DNA from: Candidatus Endomicrobiellum trichonymphae
Lineage (GTDB): Bacteria > Elusimicrobiota > Endomicrobiia > Endomicrobiales > Endomicrobiaceae
Direction of reading: 5' to 3'
Assembly: GCF_002355835.1 (NCBI RefSeq)
Contig: NZ_AP017459.1
Location: 1,050,533-1,114,532 of the forward strand
DNA length: 64,000 nucleotides
The notes under the pieces: generated by a model
Databases searched by the model: none
Told to the model about the DNA's origin: nothing
Seen by the model: the letters and a program-made list of their open reading frames with translations, nothing else
Part shown: positions 27,624 through 37,096 of the stretch, piece by piece
Layout: every line of letters begins with the position of its first letter
Position numbering within the stretch: the first letter of the stretch is position 1
Program-made: the position numbers and the translations under genes

Positions 27624-29042
27624 CTATTTTCTTAATCTCCTAAGAATATTTCTCGCCGTATTCTGCGATTCTATTTTACTTTCTTCCGCAAAAACAGCTG
27701 AATTTATTATCGGTCTTTTAAAAAAAATATCAAGCGCATCTTTATAATACCGTGATTTTGTAGCTTCTTTGAATTTTTCACTTTTATGTTCGTACAACTC
27801 ATTTATCTCTTTTACTTTTTTGTATTATTTTTTGTTCGCTCTTTTACAGCTGCAAAAAAGAATTCTATTCATTCCTGCCATTGGTTATTTTGAGATATGT
27901 TCCGCAATGATTCATAATACCTGTTTTTTTATTTCATTTCCAAATATACTCTTAAACCTACTAACGTCAAAAAACACACAGTCCAAACACTCCACCATCT
28001 TACTTCGTATAAAAATGCCATTTTTTTAACTTTATCCAAAGATATTTTAGCATCCTTGCTTTCTATTCCTTCCGCCTGTATTCTGTCTATTTCAATATTG
28101 TCGCGATAAATAACGGCTTCTCTGTATGTTAAAGTCCCCTCAATGCGTTTTTCCTCAAGATTTTCAAAACTATCCTTAACATTCCTTTTATCAATAATAC
28201 CTCCTGCAAATGATACCTGCGATACCATCAACACACACATCAATACCGCAATTAACTTTTTCATTTTACTTTCCCCTTTTATTTTTATTACATACATTGT
28301 GTGGCACTTACACAATCATTACAATTTCCGCAACAATTATCAATTTCTGCTATTTTCTAAATATTGGCTCATATAGGTCTGTGCAAAAACCGCTTAAATA
28401 TAGAAACAATGTTATCAGCATTCTGCCGTTTCCTTCGTCAAAAGGATGTATAATTTCAAGTTGCACGTGTATAACAGCCGTCTTAATAAGCCGTTCTTCC
28501 AGACTGTTTCTCAAGTAATCTTCACAATTCTTTATATATTCAAGTATGAGGGAACGTTCCGGCAGAATATAAATTGTCTGTTCTATTGATGCATCTTTTT
28601 CCCCTATAAAAACCTGTTTTATCCTGAAATCGCCGGGATGCGCAGAACTGTCCCAGCGGGAATTACGCATACGTATATACGCATTTCTTTTAAAAACGAT
28701 AAAGAAAAGCTCTCTATCGTTTCTTAACTTGTCTTCTGCCCACCTCAACGTTTTCCTGTAATTCTGCAAAACATTTATCTCTTCTATTTTCCTACCATCT
28801 GTTATATTTTCACCAGCTTTGTACTCCAAAACTTCACTCATTGTTAACTTAGTGCCTTAAATTTTTGAAGATAATTCAGCATCCTTTCTTACTAACGTTG
28901 AAAGCAGTATTTCAGGATTCGACATACACTCCAACAGTCCGTCATATCTACCTATTTCAGTATTAGTTTCCCTTAACAAAATTGTTAACTTTTACCAATT
29001 AATATTTCTGACAGGCAGTTTTACAGGAATATAAGGATCCAT
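27624..29042 (-). pseudogene. fic: Fic family AMPylase-type protein, broken and interrupted by an insert
   Basis: From ATG 29042 (AGGAG upstream) the Fic N-terminal domain can be read (YIPVKLPVRNINW, ETNTEIGRYDGLLE, AELSSKI, GTKLTMSEVLEY). It contains in-frame TAA codons at 28992-28994 and 28857-28859 (the second in place of the Glu of the usual SxIEGT). The Fic motif HPFDEGNGRM lies in the open part at 28350-28841, which ends right after LYEPIF. About 420 bases of unrelated sequence follow, holding a small secreted-protein gene. Then the Fic C-terminus resumes at ~27925 with YYESLRNISQNNQWQE, a TGA at 27869-27871 where Trp is expected, IEFFFAAVKERTKNN, a shift near 27828, and the winged-helix end KFKEATKSRYYKDALDIFF...RPIINS. 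Fic proteins transfer AMP to target hydroxyls; this one is dead. Confidence 0.88.
27929..28267 (-). CDS. Small exported protein inserted within the fic pseudogene
   Basis: 112 residues from ATG 28267, preceded by GGGGAAAG. The signal peptide is KKLIAVLMCVLMVSQVSFAG, cleaved probably after Ala. A charged helical middle (residues 25-80) is followed by one transmembrane helix near the C-terminus (WWSVWTVCFLTLVGLRVYL). The upstream context and first codons closely match those of the gene at 56629-57012 (same AGTAAAAT..AAAAAGTTA around the start). Function unknown. Intact, while the gene it sits in is dead. An earlier start at 28315 is possible but would hide the signal peptide. Confidence 0.65.
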   Translation of the reverse strand, partial: KMKKLIAVLMCVLMVSQVSFAGGIIDKRNVKDSFENLEEKRIEGTLTYREAVIYRDNIEIDRIQAEGIESKDAKISLDKVKKMAFLYEVRWWSVWTVCFLTLVGLRVYLEMK

Positions 29043-29298
29043 TCACATCTCCTACTACAGTATAACATCTTCATAGCAAACTGTTTCACATATCTTTTAT
29101 TCAAAACGAATAGATAACAATAGTTTTGGTTTTATTACTGTCTAATAAATTTGACCACAACTTTTATAGACTAACTTATTAGAACACAAAAATTTGAATT
29201 TTATTATGCTCTATTAAAAATCTGTTAAATATAAATTACCCGCTTTAAATATTATTCATCGGCTTTTTTATTGTAAAGAATATATTTAGATAAAAGAG

Positions 29299-29372
29299 CG
29301 CGCCCAAGAGGAGTTGAACCTCTAACCTTTTGATTCGTAGTCAAATGCTCTATCCGATTGAGCTATGGGCGC
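29299..29372 (-). tRNA. tRNA-Arg (anticodon ACG)
   Basis: Read on the minus strand: acceptor GCGCCCA pairs with TGGGCGC, D-arm GCTC..GAGC, anticodon stem TTTGA/TCAAA with loop CTACGAA (anticodon ACG, inosine expected, reading CGN), and T-arm with GTTCAA. The 3' CCA is not encoded, so it must be added. Confidence 0.95.
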
Positions 29373-29655
29373 ATAAAATATTTTTGAGTTTGGGCAACAT
29401 TTACATCAGCGTCCTAATACCTGAATCATCCTATCAATATAATAGATTATGCTTTAAATATGATAAAAAGAAAAAAGGATTTAGCTGACAGTTAAGGGAC
29501 TGTTGCTACCGACAAGTTTACCACTGAAAACAAACAGTCAATTAACATGAAAAACAAAACTCAAATTTATTACTGTTTAATGTTAATATGCTGTTCATAC
29601 TAGAGCGTATAACTAGATAGCAGCTTGTAGTGCGTATTCAAAATATAAAGTAAAG

Positions 29656-29729
29656 CGCTGCCAACGGGATTTGAACCCGTGATCTCCGCCTTGAGAGGGC
29701 GATGTCCTGAACCGCTAGACGATGGCAGC
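29656..29729 (-). tRNA. tRNA-Glu (anticodon CTC)
   Basis: Minus strand: acceptor GCTGCCA pairs with TGGCAGC, D-arm GTCTAGCGGTTCAGGAC, anticodon loop CTCTCAA giving CTC (codon GAG), T-arm CGGGTTCAAATCCCG. CCA not encoded. Confidence 0.95.
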
Positions 29730-29888
29730 AGAATAAATATTACATATCTGATTTCTCAAAAAAGCATTTAAGAGATTGTCATTATAAGAAAAATCACAGA
29801 ACTAGAAAGTCCGGGACATATTTTCAGAAACCAAATACAGACATTGGAGTTGTCTTATCAGTCTGCCGCTGCAGAGTATTTATTTTTA

Positions 29889-31121
29889 TTACATAATTTT
29901 TCCGACATAATATCCGACTAACGTAAATATACCCATAACAAAAACAAAAGCCGCTAATTTTGAACGATATATAAGCAATCTTGGAATACGCTTCATCATC
30001 ATAACAGGCATCAGATATGCATATATAGCAACTATAGGCGCAGACAAAGCTCCGAGTACAAACAAAATTGAAAGATTAGAAACCGACAAAAACCATATTA
30101 TGGCAAACAACACTGCAGTGCTGACATTCCTCATTTTCTCAAGATCCAGAGTGCTTTTACGCGCAGGGTTTTTCCAAGTTATGATTTGGACAATAATACC
30201 GTTCAAACCTTCTCTGGTTCCTTCAAAATGTCCAAAATACGAACTTGCTATGGCAAGAAATGAAACAACCGGAAAAATATACTGCAAAATAGGACTGTTA
30301 TAAGCTAAAGAAAGTGTTGTCAGCGCATCCGTATTATTCTTGTTGGCATTAAACAGAATTTCAGGCGTAATACAAAAACATAGAGAAATCACAAAAAACA
30401 TAACAAAAATCAACAAAAGAACAGAAGTCCATTTGACGACAAGATCTGTATGTTTGATTGCTTCATCAATTCTGTTGTATTGTTTTCTGTAAAATGCAGC
30501 TAGTGAAGAGCAAACCGGCGAAAAATTCATTGCGAAAACTAAAAGCGGTAAAAGCAGAAGCGAATGTTTTGTGAAATTTCTTATTGTAGTAGGTTCATAA
30601 AGAATTGATAAATTCCAATGCGGAATCATATACGCAGAAACAAAAACTAATAGAACTATCAAAGGAAATGTTAAAGCAGACGTAACAAGAACCACAGTTT
30701 TTTCATTTCCAAACAGCATCGCTGTCATAGATAAGAGAATAATCAGTGTAAGCAAAGGTCTTGATATTTCAGTAAGATGCATTTGATTAACCAAAAACGT
30801 ATTTATAATATTCGTCAATCCTATAGAGTATCCAATACAAGCGCTAACAATGGATAAAAAGTAAAGAATGGATATAGTAAATCCCACTGTACGACCCAAG
30901 TCATGTTCTATTGCTCCGACAATATCTGTAGCTTCAGGACAAGAAGCAACTATCCTGGTTATTCCGCTGTGCGAAACGTAAGTAAGCGGGAAAATTATCA
31001 GCGCCAGTAATATAACAGGCCAAATACCGCCCGGCCCGGCTTGAATCGGCAAAAACAACATACCTGCTCCGACAGCAGTTCCAAAACATGTTAAAATCCA
31101 TCCTCTGTCAAAATTGTTCAC
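29889..31121 (-). CDS. Amino-acid permease of the HAAAP (SdaC/TdcC-like) family
   Basis: 410 residues and about eleven transmembrane segments, starting with RGWILTCFGTAVGAGMLFLPIQAG, the glycine-rich first helix of hydroxy/aromatic amino-acid permeases. Other family features are CPEATDIVGAIEHDLG, FAMNFSPVCSS and YFGHFEGTREGLNG. Bacterial relatives import serine or threonine with protons. GTG 31121 with AAGGAG upstream is the start. A terminator lies only ~30 bases upstream, so it has either its own promoter or read-through regulation. With the transporter at 15.8 kb it supports amino-acid uptake. Confidence 0.88.
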   Translation of the reverse strand: MNNFDRGWILTCFGTAVGAGMLFLPIQAGPGGIWPVILLALIIFPLTYVSHSGITRIVASCPEATDIVGAIEHDLGRTVGFTISILYFLSIVSACIGYSIGLTNIINTFLVNQMHLTEISRPLLTLIILLSMTAMLFGNEKTVVLVTSALTFPLIVLLVFVSAYMIPHWNLSILYEPTTIRNFTKHSLLLLPLLVFAMNFSPVCSSLAAFYRKQYNRIDEAIKHTDLVVKWTSVLLLIFVMFFVISLCFCITPEILFNANKNNTDALTTLSLAYNSPILQYIFPVVSFLAIASSYFGHFEGTREGLNGIIVQIITWKNPARKSTLDLEKMRNVSTAVLFAIIWFLSVSNLSILFVLGALSAPIVAIYAYLMPVMMMKRIPRLLIYRSKLAAFVFVMGIFTLVGYYVGKIM

Positions 31122-31151
31122 TTTTGATTGTTCTCCTTTTCTAAAAAAAGC

Positions 31152-31180
31152 AAAAACGCTAAAGATTTTAACCTTCAGCG
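31152..31180 (-). terminator. Rho-independent terminator downstream of purB
   Basis: On the minus strand CGCTGAAG and CTTTAGCG pair (one G-T) around an eight-base loop and run into TTTTT. It lies ~150 bases after the purB stop and just before the permease start. Confidence 0.7.
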
Positions 31181-31332
31181 CCTTTTCTGTTTTTTTACTA
31201 ATAATATTATATTATTAGTATATAAGTATTATAATAATTTTTTTTCATTTTGTCAATCCCCAGTCATAAAAAGAAGTATCCGGCATATATATTGAAGCGT
31301 AAAGCAACCTTTGCTTTATTTAAAACACATTC

Positions 31333-32628
31333 CTACTCGTTAAATGTCCGTTTAAAAATATAGTCAATATTTTTAAACTGTGACTTGACATCGCAGTCTC
31401 TCTTTATCTCTTCCGCACTCAAATATTTTTTTATGTCCCAGCTTTTTAAATATGCTTCTTCCAAAGATATTTTATTATCTCTTGCGTCAAAAGCAGCAGC
31501 CTGAACCACCGCGTAAGCATCTTCTCTAGACATTCCTTTATCTACAAGAGAAAGCAACAGCGTGCCGGAGAAAATAACGTCTTTTGTTTTATCCATATTT
31601 ATCTGCATATTTTCGGGATAAACATTAAGTCCAGACAACAAAGTCTGCATTCTTATAAGCATATAATGCGAAATTATAGAAGCATCGGGAAACATAATTC
31701 TTTCCGTAGATGAATGGCTTATATCGCGTTCATGCCAAAGGGCAATATTTTCCATTGCAGTTGCGGCATAACCTCTCAGAAGTCTTGCGAGACCGCATAT
31801 ATTTTCAGAAATTATCGGATTTCGCTTGTGAGGCATTGCCGACGAGCCTTTTTGTCCTTTTGTAAAAGGTTCTTCGGCTTCCACAACTTCAGTTTTCTGC
31901 AGATGTCTTATTTCCGTTGCAATTCTTTCAAGAGCTGAACCTAAATGAGCAAGCGTTGAAAAATAAATTGAATACCTGTCGCGCGGAATAATCTGTGTCG
32001 ATACAGTCTCCGGCTTTAAACCCATTTTTTTACACACATATTCTTCAACTTTCGGGTCTAAGTGCGCCATAGTCCCTACTGCGCCGGAGATTTTCCCGTA
32101 ACTTACAGTTTCAAGAGCAAAATTGAGTCTGTCTAAAGATCTCATAACCTCACAGTACCATGAAGCCGCTTTCAAACCAAATGTCATAGGTTCTGCATGA
32201 ACGCCATGCGTTCTTCCCATTATGGGAGTCATCTTATATTTCTTTGCCAAGTCGGATATTATAACAGTCAGCTTCTTTGTTTCGCCAATAAGCAGTCTCG
32301 ACGCCTGTTTTAACTGTGCCCCGGTAGCAGTATCCAAAACATCGGAAGAAGTCATACCTAAATGCAAAAACCTGCCATCGGGACCAGTAGTCTCAACAAC
32401 TGCGGTCAGAAAAGATATTACATCGTGTTTAACGGTAAGCTCGATTTCATTAATTCTTTCAACGTTAATTTTTGCTTTTTTCTTTATTATTTCCACAGCT
32501 TTTTCAGGAACCGTGCCGAGTTCTGACATAGCCTCAGCAGCAAAAATTTCAACGTCAAGCATTTTTTTAAATCTATTTTCATCTGACCAGATAGCAGCCA
32601 TTTCAGGTTTTGTATAACGCCGTATCAT
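31333..32628 (-). CDS. purB: Adenylosuccinate lyase
   Basis: 431-residue fumarase/aspartase-superfamily enzyme acting twice in purine synthesis (SAICAR to AICAR, and adenylosuccinate to AMP). Motifs: HDVISFLTAVVE (about 67), LGMTSSDVLDTATG, GRTHGVHAEPMTFG (catalytic His region), and the signature GSSAMPHKRNP with the mobile-loop Ser. Intact. It ends the transcription of the nucleotide cluster before a terminator. Confidence 0.97.
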   Translation of the reverse strand: MIRRYTKPEMAAIWSDENRFKKMLDVEIFAAEAMSELGTVPEKAVEIIKKKAKINVERINEIELTVKHDVISFLTAVVETTGPDGRFLHLGMTSSDVLDTATGAQLKQASRLLIGETKKLTVIISDLAKKYKMTPIMGRTHGVHAEPMTFGLKAASWYCEVMRSLDRLNFALETVSYGKISGAVGTMAHLDPKVEEYVCKKMGLKPETVSTQIIPRDRYSIYFSTLAHLGSALERIATEIRHLQKTEVVEAEEPFTKGQKGSSAMPHKRNPIISENICGLARLLRGYAATAMENIALWHERDISHSSTERIMFPDASIISHYMLIRMQTLLSGLNVYPENMQINMDKTKDVIFSGTLLLSLVDKGMSREDAYAVVQAAAFDARDNKISLEEAYLKSWDIKKYLSAEEIKRDCDVKSQFKNIDYIFKRTFNE

Positions 32629-32731
32629 TTTCTAACCTCTTATATTTATTTATTTTAATCTGAAAATTTACTTAAACCCTGCTTGCGCATAATAAAAACT
32701 TTTTTACCCGTATTGAAAATCTCAACCGTTC

Positions 32732-33325
32732 TCAGAGTTCGTTTTCAACAACTTTTTTTATTGCTTCCGGATATATGCGGTGTTCTACAGCTAAAACTTT
32801 CTTCGCAACATCTTGCGGAGTATAGCTCTTAAACACTTCAACTTCCCGTTGTATAACTATTTTCCCGGTATCATATTCTTCTTCCACAAAATGCACTGTT
32901 ACTCCGGATTTTTTTTCTCCGGCTTTCACAACGGCTTCATGAACATGATACCCGTACATTCCTTTCCCGCCGAATTTCGGCAGAAGAGCGGGATGTATAT
33001 TCAACATTCTGCCGCGGTAAACATCCATTATTTCTTGTCCTATCATTCTCATATAACCGGCAAGACAGACAATATCCACTTTTGTGTTCTGCAGTTCTTC
33101 TAATATTGCGCCGTTAAAAGATTTTTCATCTTCAAAATCCTTTCTTTCTATACAAACGGCTTTTATATTCTCATTTTCTGCCCGCCTAAGAGCGTAAGCG
33201 TTCGGATTATTTGAAATAACCAAAACAATTGCAGCAAGTCCTTTTAAGATTCCTCTATTTGTGGAATCTGCTATAGACTGCATATTAGAACCAGAGCCGG
33301 AAACTAAAATTGCAAGACGTTTCAC
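32732..33325 (-). CDS. purN: Phosphoribosylglycinamide formyltransferase
   Basis: 197 residues (from GTG 33325). Transfers formyl from 10-formyl-THF to GAR. LVSGSGSNMQSI is the phosphate loop, AGYMRMIG leads to NIHPALLPKFGGKGMYG (catalytic Asn and His), followed by HFVEEEYDTGKI, containing the catalytic Asp. AGAGG lies 7 bases before the GTG, which directly precedes the first strand; the frame runs 18 codons further up to 33379, an alternative start. Confidence 0.95.
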   Translation of the reverse strand: MKRLAILVSGSGSNMQSIADSTNRGILKGLAAIVLVISNNPNAYALRRAENENIKAVCIERKDFEDEKSFNGAILEELQNTKVDIVCLAGYMRMIGQEIMDVYRGRMLNIHPALLPKFGGKGMYGYHVHEAVVKAGEKKSGVTVHFVEEEYDTGKIVIQREVEVFKSYTPQDVAKKVLAVEHRIYPEAIKKVVENEL

Positions 33326-33499
33326 AATATAACCTCTATTTTTTCTCTCTTTCATTATTGTAATGATACTACGAGACAAGAACCTTTAAGGGTCAAGAAA
33401 ATCAAAATTAAATTCCTCGCGGCGCAAAATATTTTATCGCTTATTGATTTAACCAGCCTTATTTCCTTACAGCTTGTGAAAATATAACCGTTTCCTATT

Positions 33500-33850
33500 G
33501 GGATATTCCCGCTTAAGTCTATTTTTATTCCATAAATTAATAAGAAACGCTACACTGCCAAAAAACAGCCCATTAAAGTTTTTTATGTCAGTATCCTGCC
33601 CTGTATCAATTAAGTGAAGGATGCCTATGGCTGCAATCAACTCCAAAAGAGAAATATTAGAATCACATAAGAAAGCTATTAAGCCGCATGCTATAAACGT
33701 TAATGTCCAAAATACTGATCCTATTCTTTTTTCTTTAACTCATTCTTTTAAAAAAGGCAGTTGCAAGAGTTTCTACATCTATTCTTTTAGATTTTTCTAT
33801 GCCTGCAAAAGATACCTGCTGAACATATTTTAAAGTTTTGTAAAGCATAC
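33500..33850 (-). pseudogene. Possible remnant of a small membrane/exported protein
   Basis: Between purN and the next small gene, the minus strand carries a 37-codon frame (YKTLKYVQQVSFAGIEKS...) ending near 33738, then in another frame SVFWTLTFIACGLIAFLCDS and FNGLFFGSVAFLINLW, two hydrophobic stretches. QQVSFAG resembles the signal-peptide end of the protein at 28 kb. I read it as a decayed member of the same small-protein group, with low certainty. Confidence 0.3.
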
Positions 33851-33921
33851 TTACTGCACAACCGGAAAAAAATAATACACAAAACTAGGATTATAAACAC
33901 TTATATCTAAGCGAAAACTTA

Positions 33922-34239
33922 TTAAAAATGCACAAATAAAAATAAAAAAGCAGGTATTACCACTACATGTCCTATTGTCAGTTTAATTGGTTCTATTTTC
34001 TTATACTTTCTTTTTCTTTCCAATTTCATTATTTTTACTTTTTCCTCACTTTCTAGTTTCCTTAATCTTTTCATTTCATATATCAGCAAATCAGTTCTAT
34101 TCTCTTTTGACAAACTTCCAATTTTTTCCAAAATTCGATCTAATTCTTTCTGTCGCTTCATTTTTTCATCTTCAATACTTTTTAATTCCAACTTTGAATT
34201 TTCATCCGCATAAATTAAAGAATCTCCCAGCAGCGTCAC
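33922..34239 (-). CDS. Small helical protein, probably exported, start uncertain
   Basis: 105 residues from GTG 34239. A Lys/Glu-rich probable coiled coil (about residues 18-80: DRILEKIGSLSKENRTDL and so on) ends in a hydrophobic C-terminal helix. Reading the same frame upstream of the GTG adds ISLSVAIFLLSVTLLGD...IYA, a good signal peptide, but no ATG, GTG or TTG begins it, so the true start codon seems lost or mutated. Function unknown. It sits between purN and purM with no link to purines. Confidence 0.5.
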   Translation of the reverse strand: MTLLGDSLIYADENSKLELKSIEDEKMKRQKELDRILEKIGSLSKENRTDLLIYEMKRLRKLESEEKVKIMKLERKRKYKKIEPIKLTIGHVVVIPAFLFLFVHF

Positions 34240-34379
34240 AGATAAAAGAAATATTGCAACAGACAGACTGATTCCCGCTGTTTACAAAGTCAATACTACC
34301 GTAAAAACATGCCTGCCAATTGATATGTCCATTTCTTTAATCCGCGCCCGCTTAAAACTCTTTCGATTTAATATTCACA

Positions 34380-35342
34380 TTATACAAGTTCAACGCCTCT
34401 TTCGCCTTTTTTAACACAACCTATTGCCTTTGCACCTTTAAAAAACTCTTTTACCTGCAAAGCAATTTCAGAATGCACAATTAAAACCATGCCTATTCCC
34501 ATATTAAGAGTCCTGTAAATATCTTTTTCCGACACTCTGCCCTTTTCCTGAATAACTTTAAAAATCTCAGGAACTCTCCATGAATTTTTTTCAATAACAA
34601 CCCTGACATTTTCAGGCAAAATCCTTTCTATTTTATCGTAAAAACCTCCACCTGTAATATGAGCAATGCCGGCTATATTTCGTTCTTTTGAATTAAATTT
34701 TGCAAGAGACGCAAGAACTTCCTTAACATAAATCCTTGTAGGAGCAAGCAGCTGTTTTGAGTACTTTTTTAATTCGCCGTCCGAAAAAACCTTTCTTATA
34801 AGAGAATAACCGTTTGAATGCGGTCCGCTCGACGGCAACCCTATTATAATATCGCCGGACTTTATTTTACTTCCGTTTATTTCTCTATCTTTTTCAATTA
34901 TTCCTACCGAAAAACCCGCTAAGTCGTACTCGCCGTCTTTATAAAAGTCGGGCATTTCGGCAGTCTCGCCACCGATAAGCTGCGAGCCAGACAACTCGCA
35001 TCCCTTAGCTATGCCTCTAATAACCTGTTCCGCCCGATCTACATTAAGTTTACCGCAGGCAAAATAATCTAAAAAGAAAAGAGGCTTTGCCCCTGCACAT
35101 ATTAAATCGTTGACATTCATTGCAACCAAATCTATTCCTACCGTATCATGCTTATTGAGCATGAACGCAATTTTCAGTTTTGTTCCCACACCATCTGTTG
35201 AACTCACAAGATTATATTTTGTTCCTGCAATAGGAAATAACCCGCCGAATCCTCCGATTTTGGGGAGTTTCTTTTTAAGTCTTTCCACAAGCTCATTCCC
35301 GGTATCGATATTGACGCCTGCTTTTTTATAAGTTATCGCCAT
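34380..35342 (-). CDS. purM: Phosphoribosylformylglycinamidine cyclo-ligase (AIR synthetase)
   Basis: 320 residues. Makes AIR from FGAM with ATP. YKKAGVNIDTGNELV opens the protein; GFGGLFPI, LVSSTDGVGTKLKIA, DLVAMNVNDLICAGAKPLFFLDY, GGETAEMPDFY and the late HITGGGFYDKIERIL are the family blocks. AGAGGA before ATG 35342 chooses this start over an upstream Met at 35393. AIR is also the substrate of ThiC (1.4 kb), so it feeds thiamin as well. Confidence 0.97.
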   Translation of the reverse strand: MAITYKKAGVNIDTGNELVERLKKKLPKIGGFGGLFPIAGTKYNLVSSTDGVGTKLKIAFMLNKHDTVGIDLVAMNVNDLICAGAKPLFFLDYFACGKLNVDRAEQVIRGIAKGCELSGSQLIGGETAEMPDFYKDGEYDLAGFSVGIIEKDREINGSKIKSGDIIIGLPSSGPHSNGYSLIRKVFSDGELKKYSKQLLAPTRIYVKEVLASLAKFNSKERNIAGIAHITGGGFYDKIERILPENVRVVIEKNSWRVPEIFKVIQEKGRVSEKDIYRTLNMGIGMVLIVHSEIALQVKEFFKGAKAIGCVKKGERGVELV

Positions 35343-35379
35343 TTTATTCCTCTTTTTGTTTTGTCCGCTGATTTTTATA

Positions 35380-35640
35380 TTAGCATTTTTCAATAAACTT
35401 TTTTATCATTTTAAAATTTTCTGTATTCTCAAAAAGAGCCAAATCCCCAATTTCCTTTTTTACGGCGCAATAATTTGAGACAGCTTTTGACTTATTCCTT
35501 AAAATTATCGTCAGTTTATCAATACCTGCATTCTCGTCGGAATATAAAAATACTGTTTTATATCATTTCAATCCTTATCCATCAGCGTAATTATCTCGCC
35601 TAAATAGAAACTTACCCAAGAACTGCCGATTTTAGAATTA
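35380..35640 (-). pseudogene. Unidentified gene fragment
   Basis: Minus-strand frame with interruptions reading YKTVFLYSDENAGIDKLTII and KKEIGDLALFENTENFKMIK, ending TAA at 35380-35382 just ahead of purM. It follows the methyltransferase remnant and may be the end of its partner endonuclease, but I do not recognise the family. Confidence 0.4.
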
Positions 35641-35654
35641 GATTCAACACTATA

Positions 35655-36790
35655 TTAGCTTGGCTTGTTTTTTGCTATATCCACATAATTATCGTCAATA
35701 TCAAAACCTATATAACGTCTGCCTAATTTCTTCGCGGCAATAGCCGCTGTTCCTGTTCCTACAAAAGGATATAAAACAATATTATTTTCGTCTGTCGCCA
35801 TTAAAATAAGTCTCTCAAGTAAATGGACAGGCAGTTGACAAGGATGGGGGTATCCCCTTCCTGTACTTATTGTGTTTTAGTCTATGAATGTCAGTTCACA
35901 CATCAGAAACCAGCGGACCATAAGGATGTAAAAATATTGAACCTGTGGATTTTGTAACTCTTGCCAACTCTAAAATCCACATTTTACACCAATCAAGATA
36001 TTCCCAATCTTTCAAATGATCATTCCACACGCTTAGCATAGTCGTAGTTTTTGGGCACACAAATAGGAGAACGTCGTCCATATAATCCGTTCAGTTCATC
36101 ATAATAATGTTTTTGTTGAACATATCCTGCCGACAGTACGTTTAATTCGGGTGTCTGGTAATCAGAAATTATTTCGGATTTATTTATTACCCCCCCCCCC
36201 CCCGCGATAAAACAATACATTTCCCCGTCTTTCTCAAAACAATCCCAGCCGTCCACTCTCTTTACATAATAGTAGTGGTCTTTGGAGACGCAGCAAGGGT
36301 TAATTTTTCCGTCCAATCCGCTCAATTGGTCATATACACCGTCTTCGGCGCACTCGAAGCTTTTGTCATCGTAGTCAAAATATGTTATTTCCGGCAAACC
36401 CAATTTACTTTTAATTCTTCCCAAAAGCTTGTCCTTGTTATGGGACGTGCCTCTGTCTTGATAATTATGCTTCTTTTTAAGTTTTGCCGACAAACGCTCA
36501 ACGACTTCTTCTTTATCTGTTATTTCTTTGTACCCATGTTTTTCTTTCCATCTTAAGCTCCCTAGTTTCAAAACTTAACGAATCTGATACTTCCGTCCTT
36601 GTCAAAAATCCTTCTCTTGCAAGGTTTTCATAAATTTCAGGTTTTTCAGTTTTGAGTTTTTTGCTGTCAAATTTTAAGTACGAAATATCTGCCGTATTTT
36701 TTTCTCAAGTTAAAAGGAGTATCTGCAAACGTCATATCGACGATCCTGTCAGACAATCTCTTCAATAGTTCTATACAATTACCTGCAGTG
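35655..36790 (-). pseudogene. Type II DNA methyltransferase (N4/N6 amino class), decayed, with a 14-base G tract
   Basis: Read on the minus strand in changing frames. GNCIELLKRLSDRIVDMTFADTPFNL (motif IV region, normally DPPF, here DTPF) near 36740-36790; a long variable insert open at 36020-36571 containing two similar ~28-residue units (YDQLSGLDG...CVSKDHYYYVKRV and YDELNGLYG...CVPKNYDYAKRV); SVWNDHLKDWEYLDWCKMWI and ELARVTKSTGSIF at 35900-36050; finally PVHLLERLILMATDENNIV and PFVGTGTAAIAAKKLGRRYIG (motif I, with Tyr replacing the Asp of DPF). Two key residues and several frames are lost, so it is dead. The G14 tract lies in the variable insert. Confidence 0.85.
36190..36203. repeat. Poly-C(14) tract (G14 on the coding strand)
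   Basis: Fourteen C in a row inside the methyltransferase remnant, encoding Gly residues in AGGGGV. A mononucleotide run of this length in AT-rich coding DNA is typical of slipped-strand contingency loci. Confidence 0.9.
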
Positions 36791-37096
36791 AACAGTATTA
36801 ATATATTAGTGAAATCTATCAAAAAAAGAACTTATTCTATCTCCACTTCTTTTTTCAGATAGGAACTACAAAAAATATGACACTGCAATTACAAAAATTG
36901 TCTAAATCGACGTCATCATCAAAAGCAACACTGCCAAAGCAACCAAACCAGCTACCATATATAGATGCAGCAAGCGATATATGCGGTTTTATATATGCTG
37001 AATACAAACTTTTTTAAAATATTTTAAATTAAAACCAGCAAATAAAAGAACCGGCACCATCCGCAGAATCATCCGTTCGTGCCATATTTTTAAACG
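36791..37096. other. Non-coding stretch
   Basis: About 300 bases between pyrE and the methyltransferase remnant with no gene or strong signal recognised. Confidence 0.4.

Noticed and set aside
27865..27875. TGA codons at Trp positions in fic and at 55840 might mean UGA is read as tryptophan.
   Set aside because: Intact genes use TGG for Trp and TGA as a real terminator (for example pyrD/endonuclease and DUF4416/phosphoesterase overlaps), and the same genes have other lesions.
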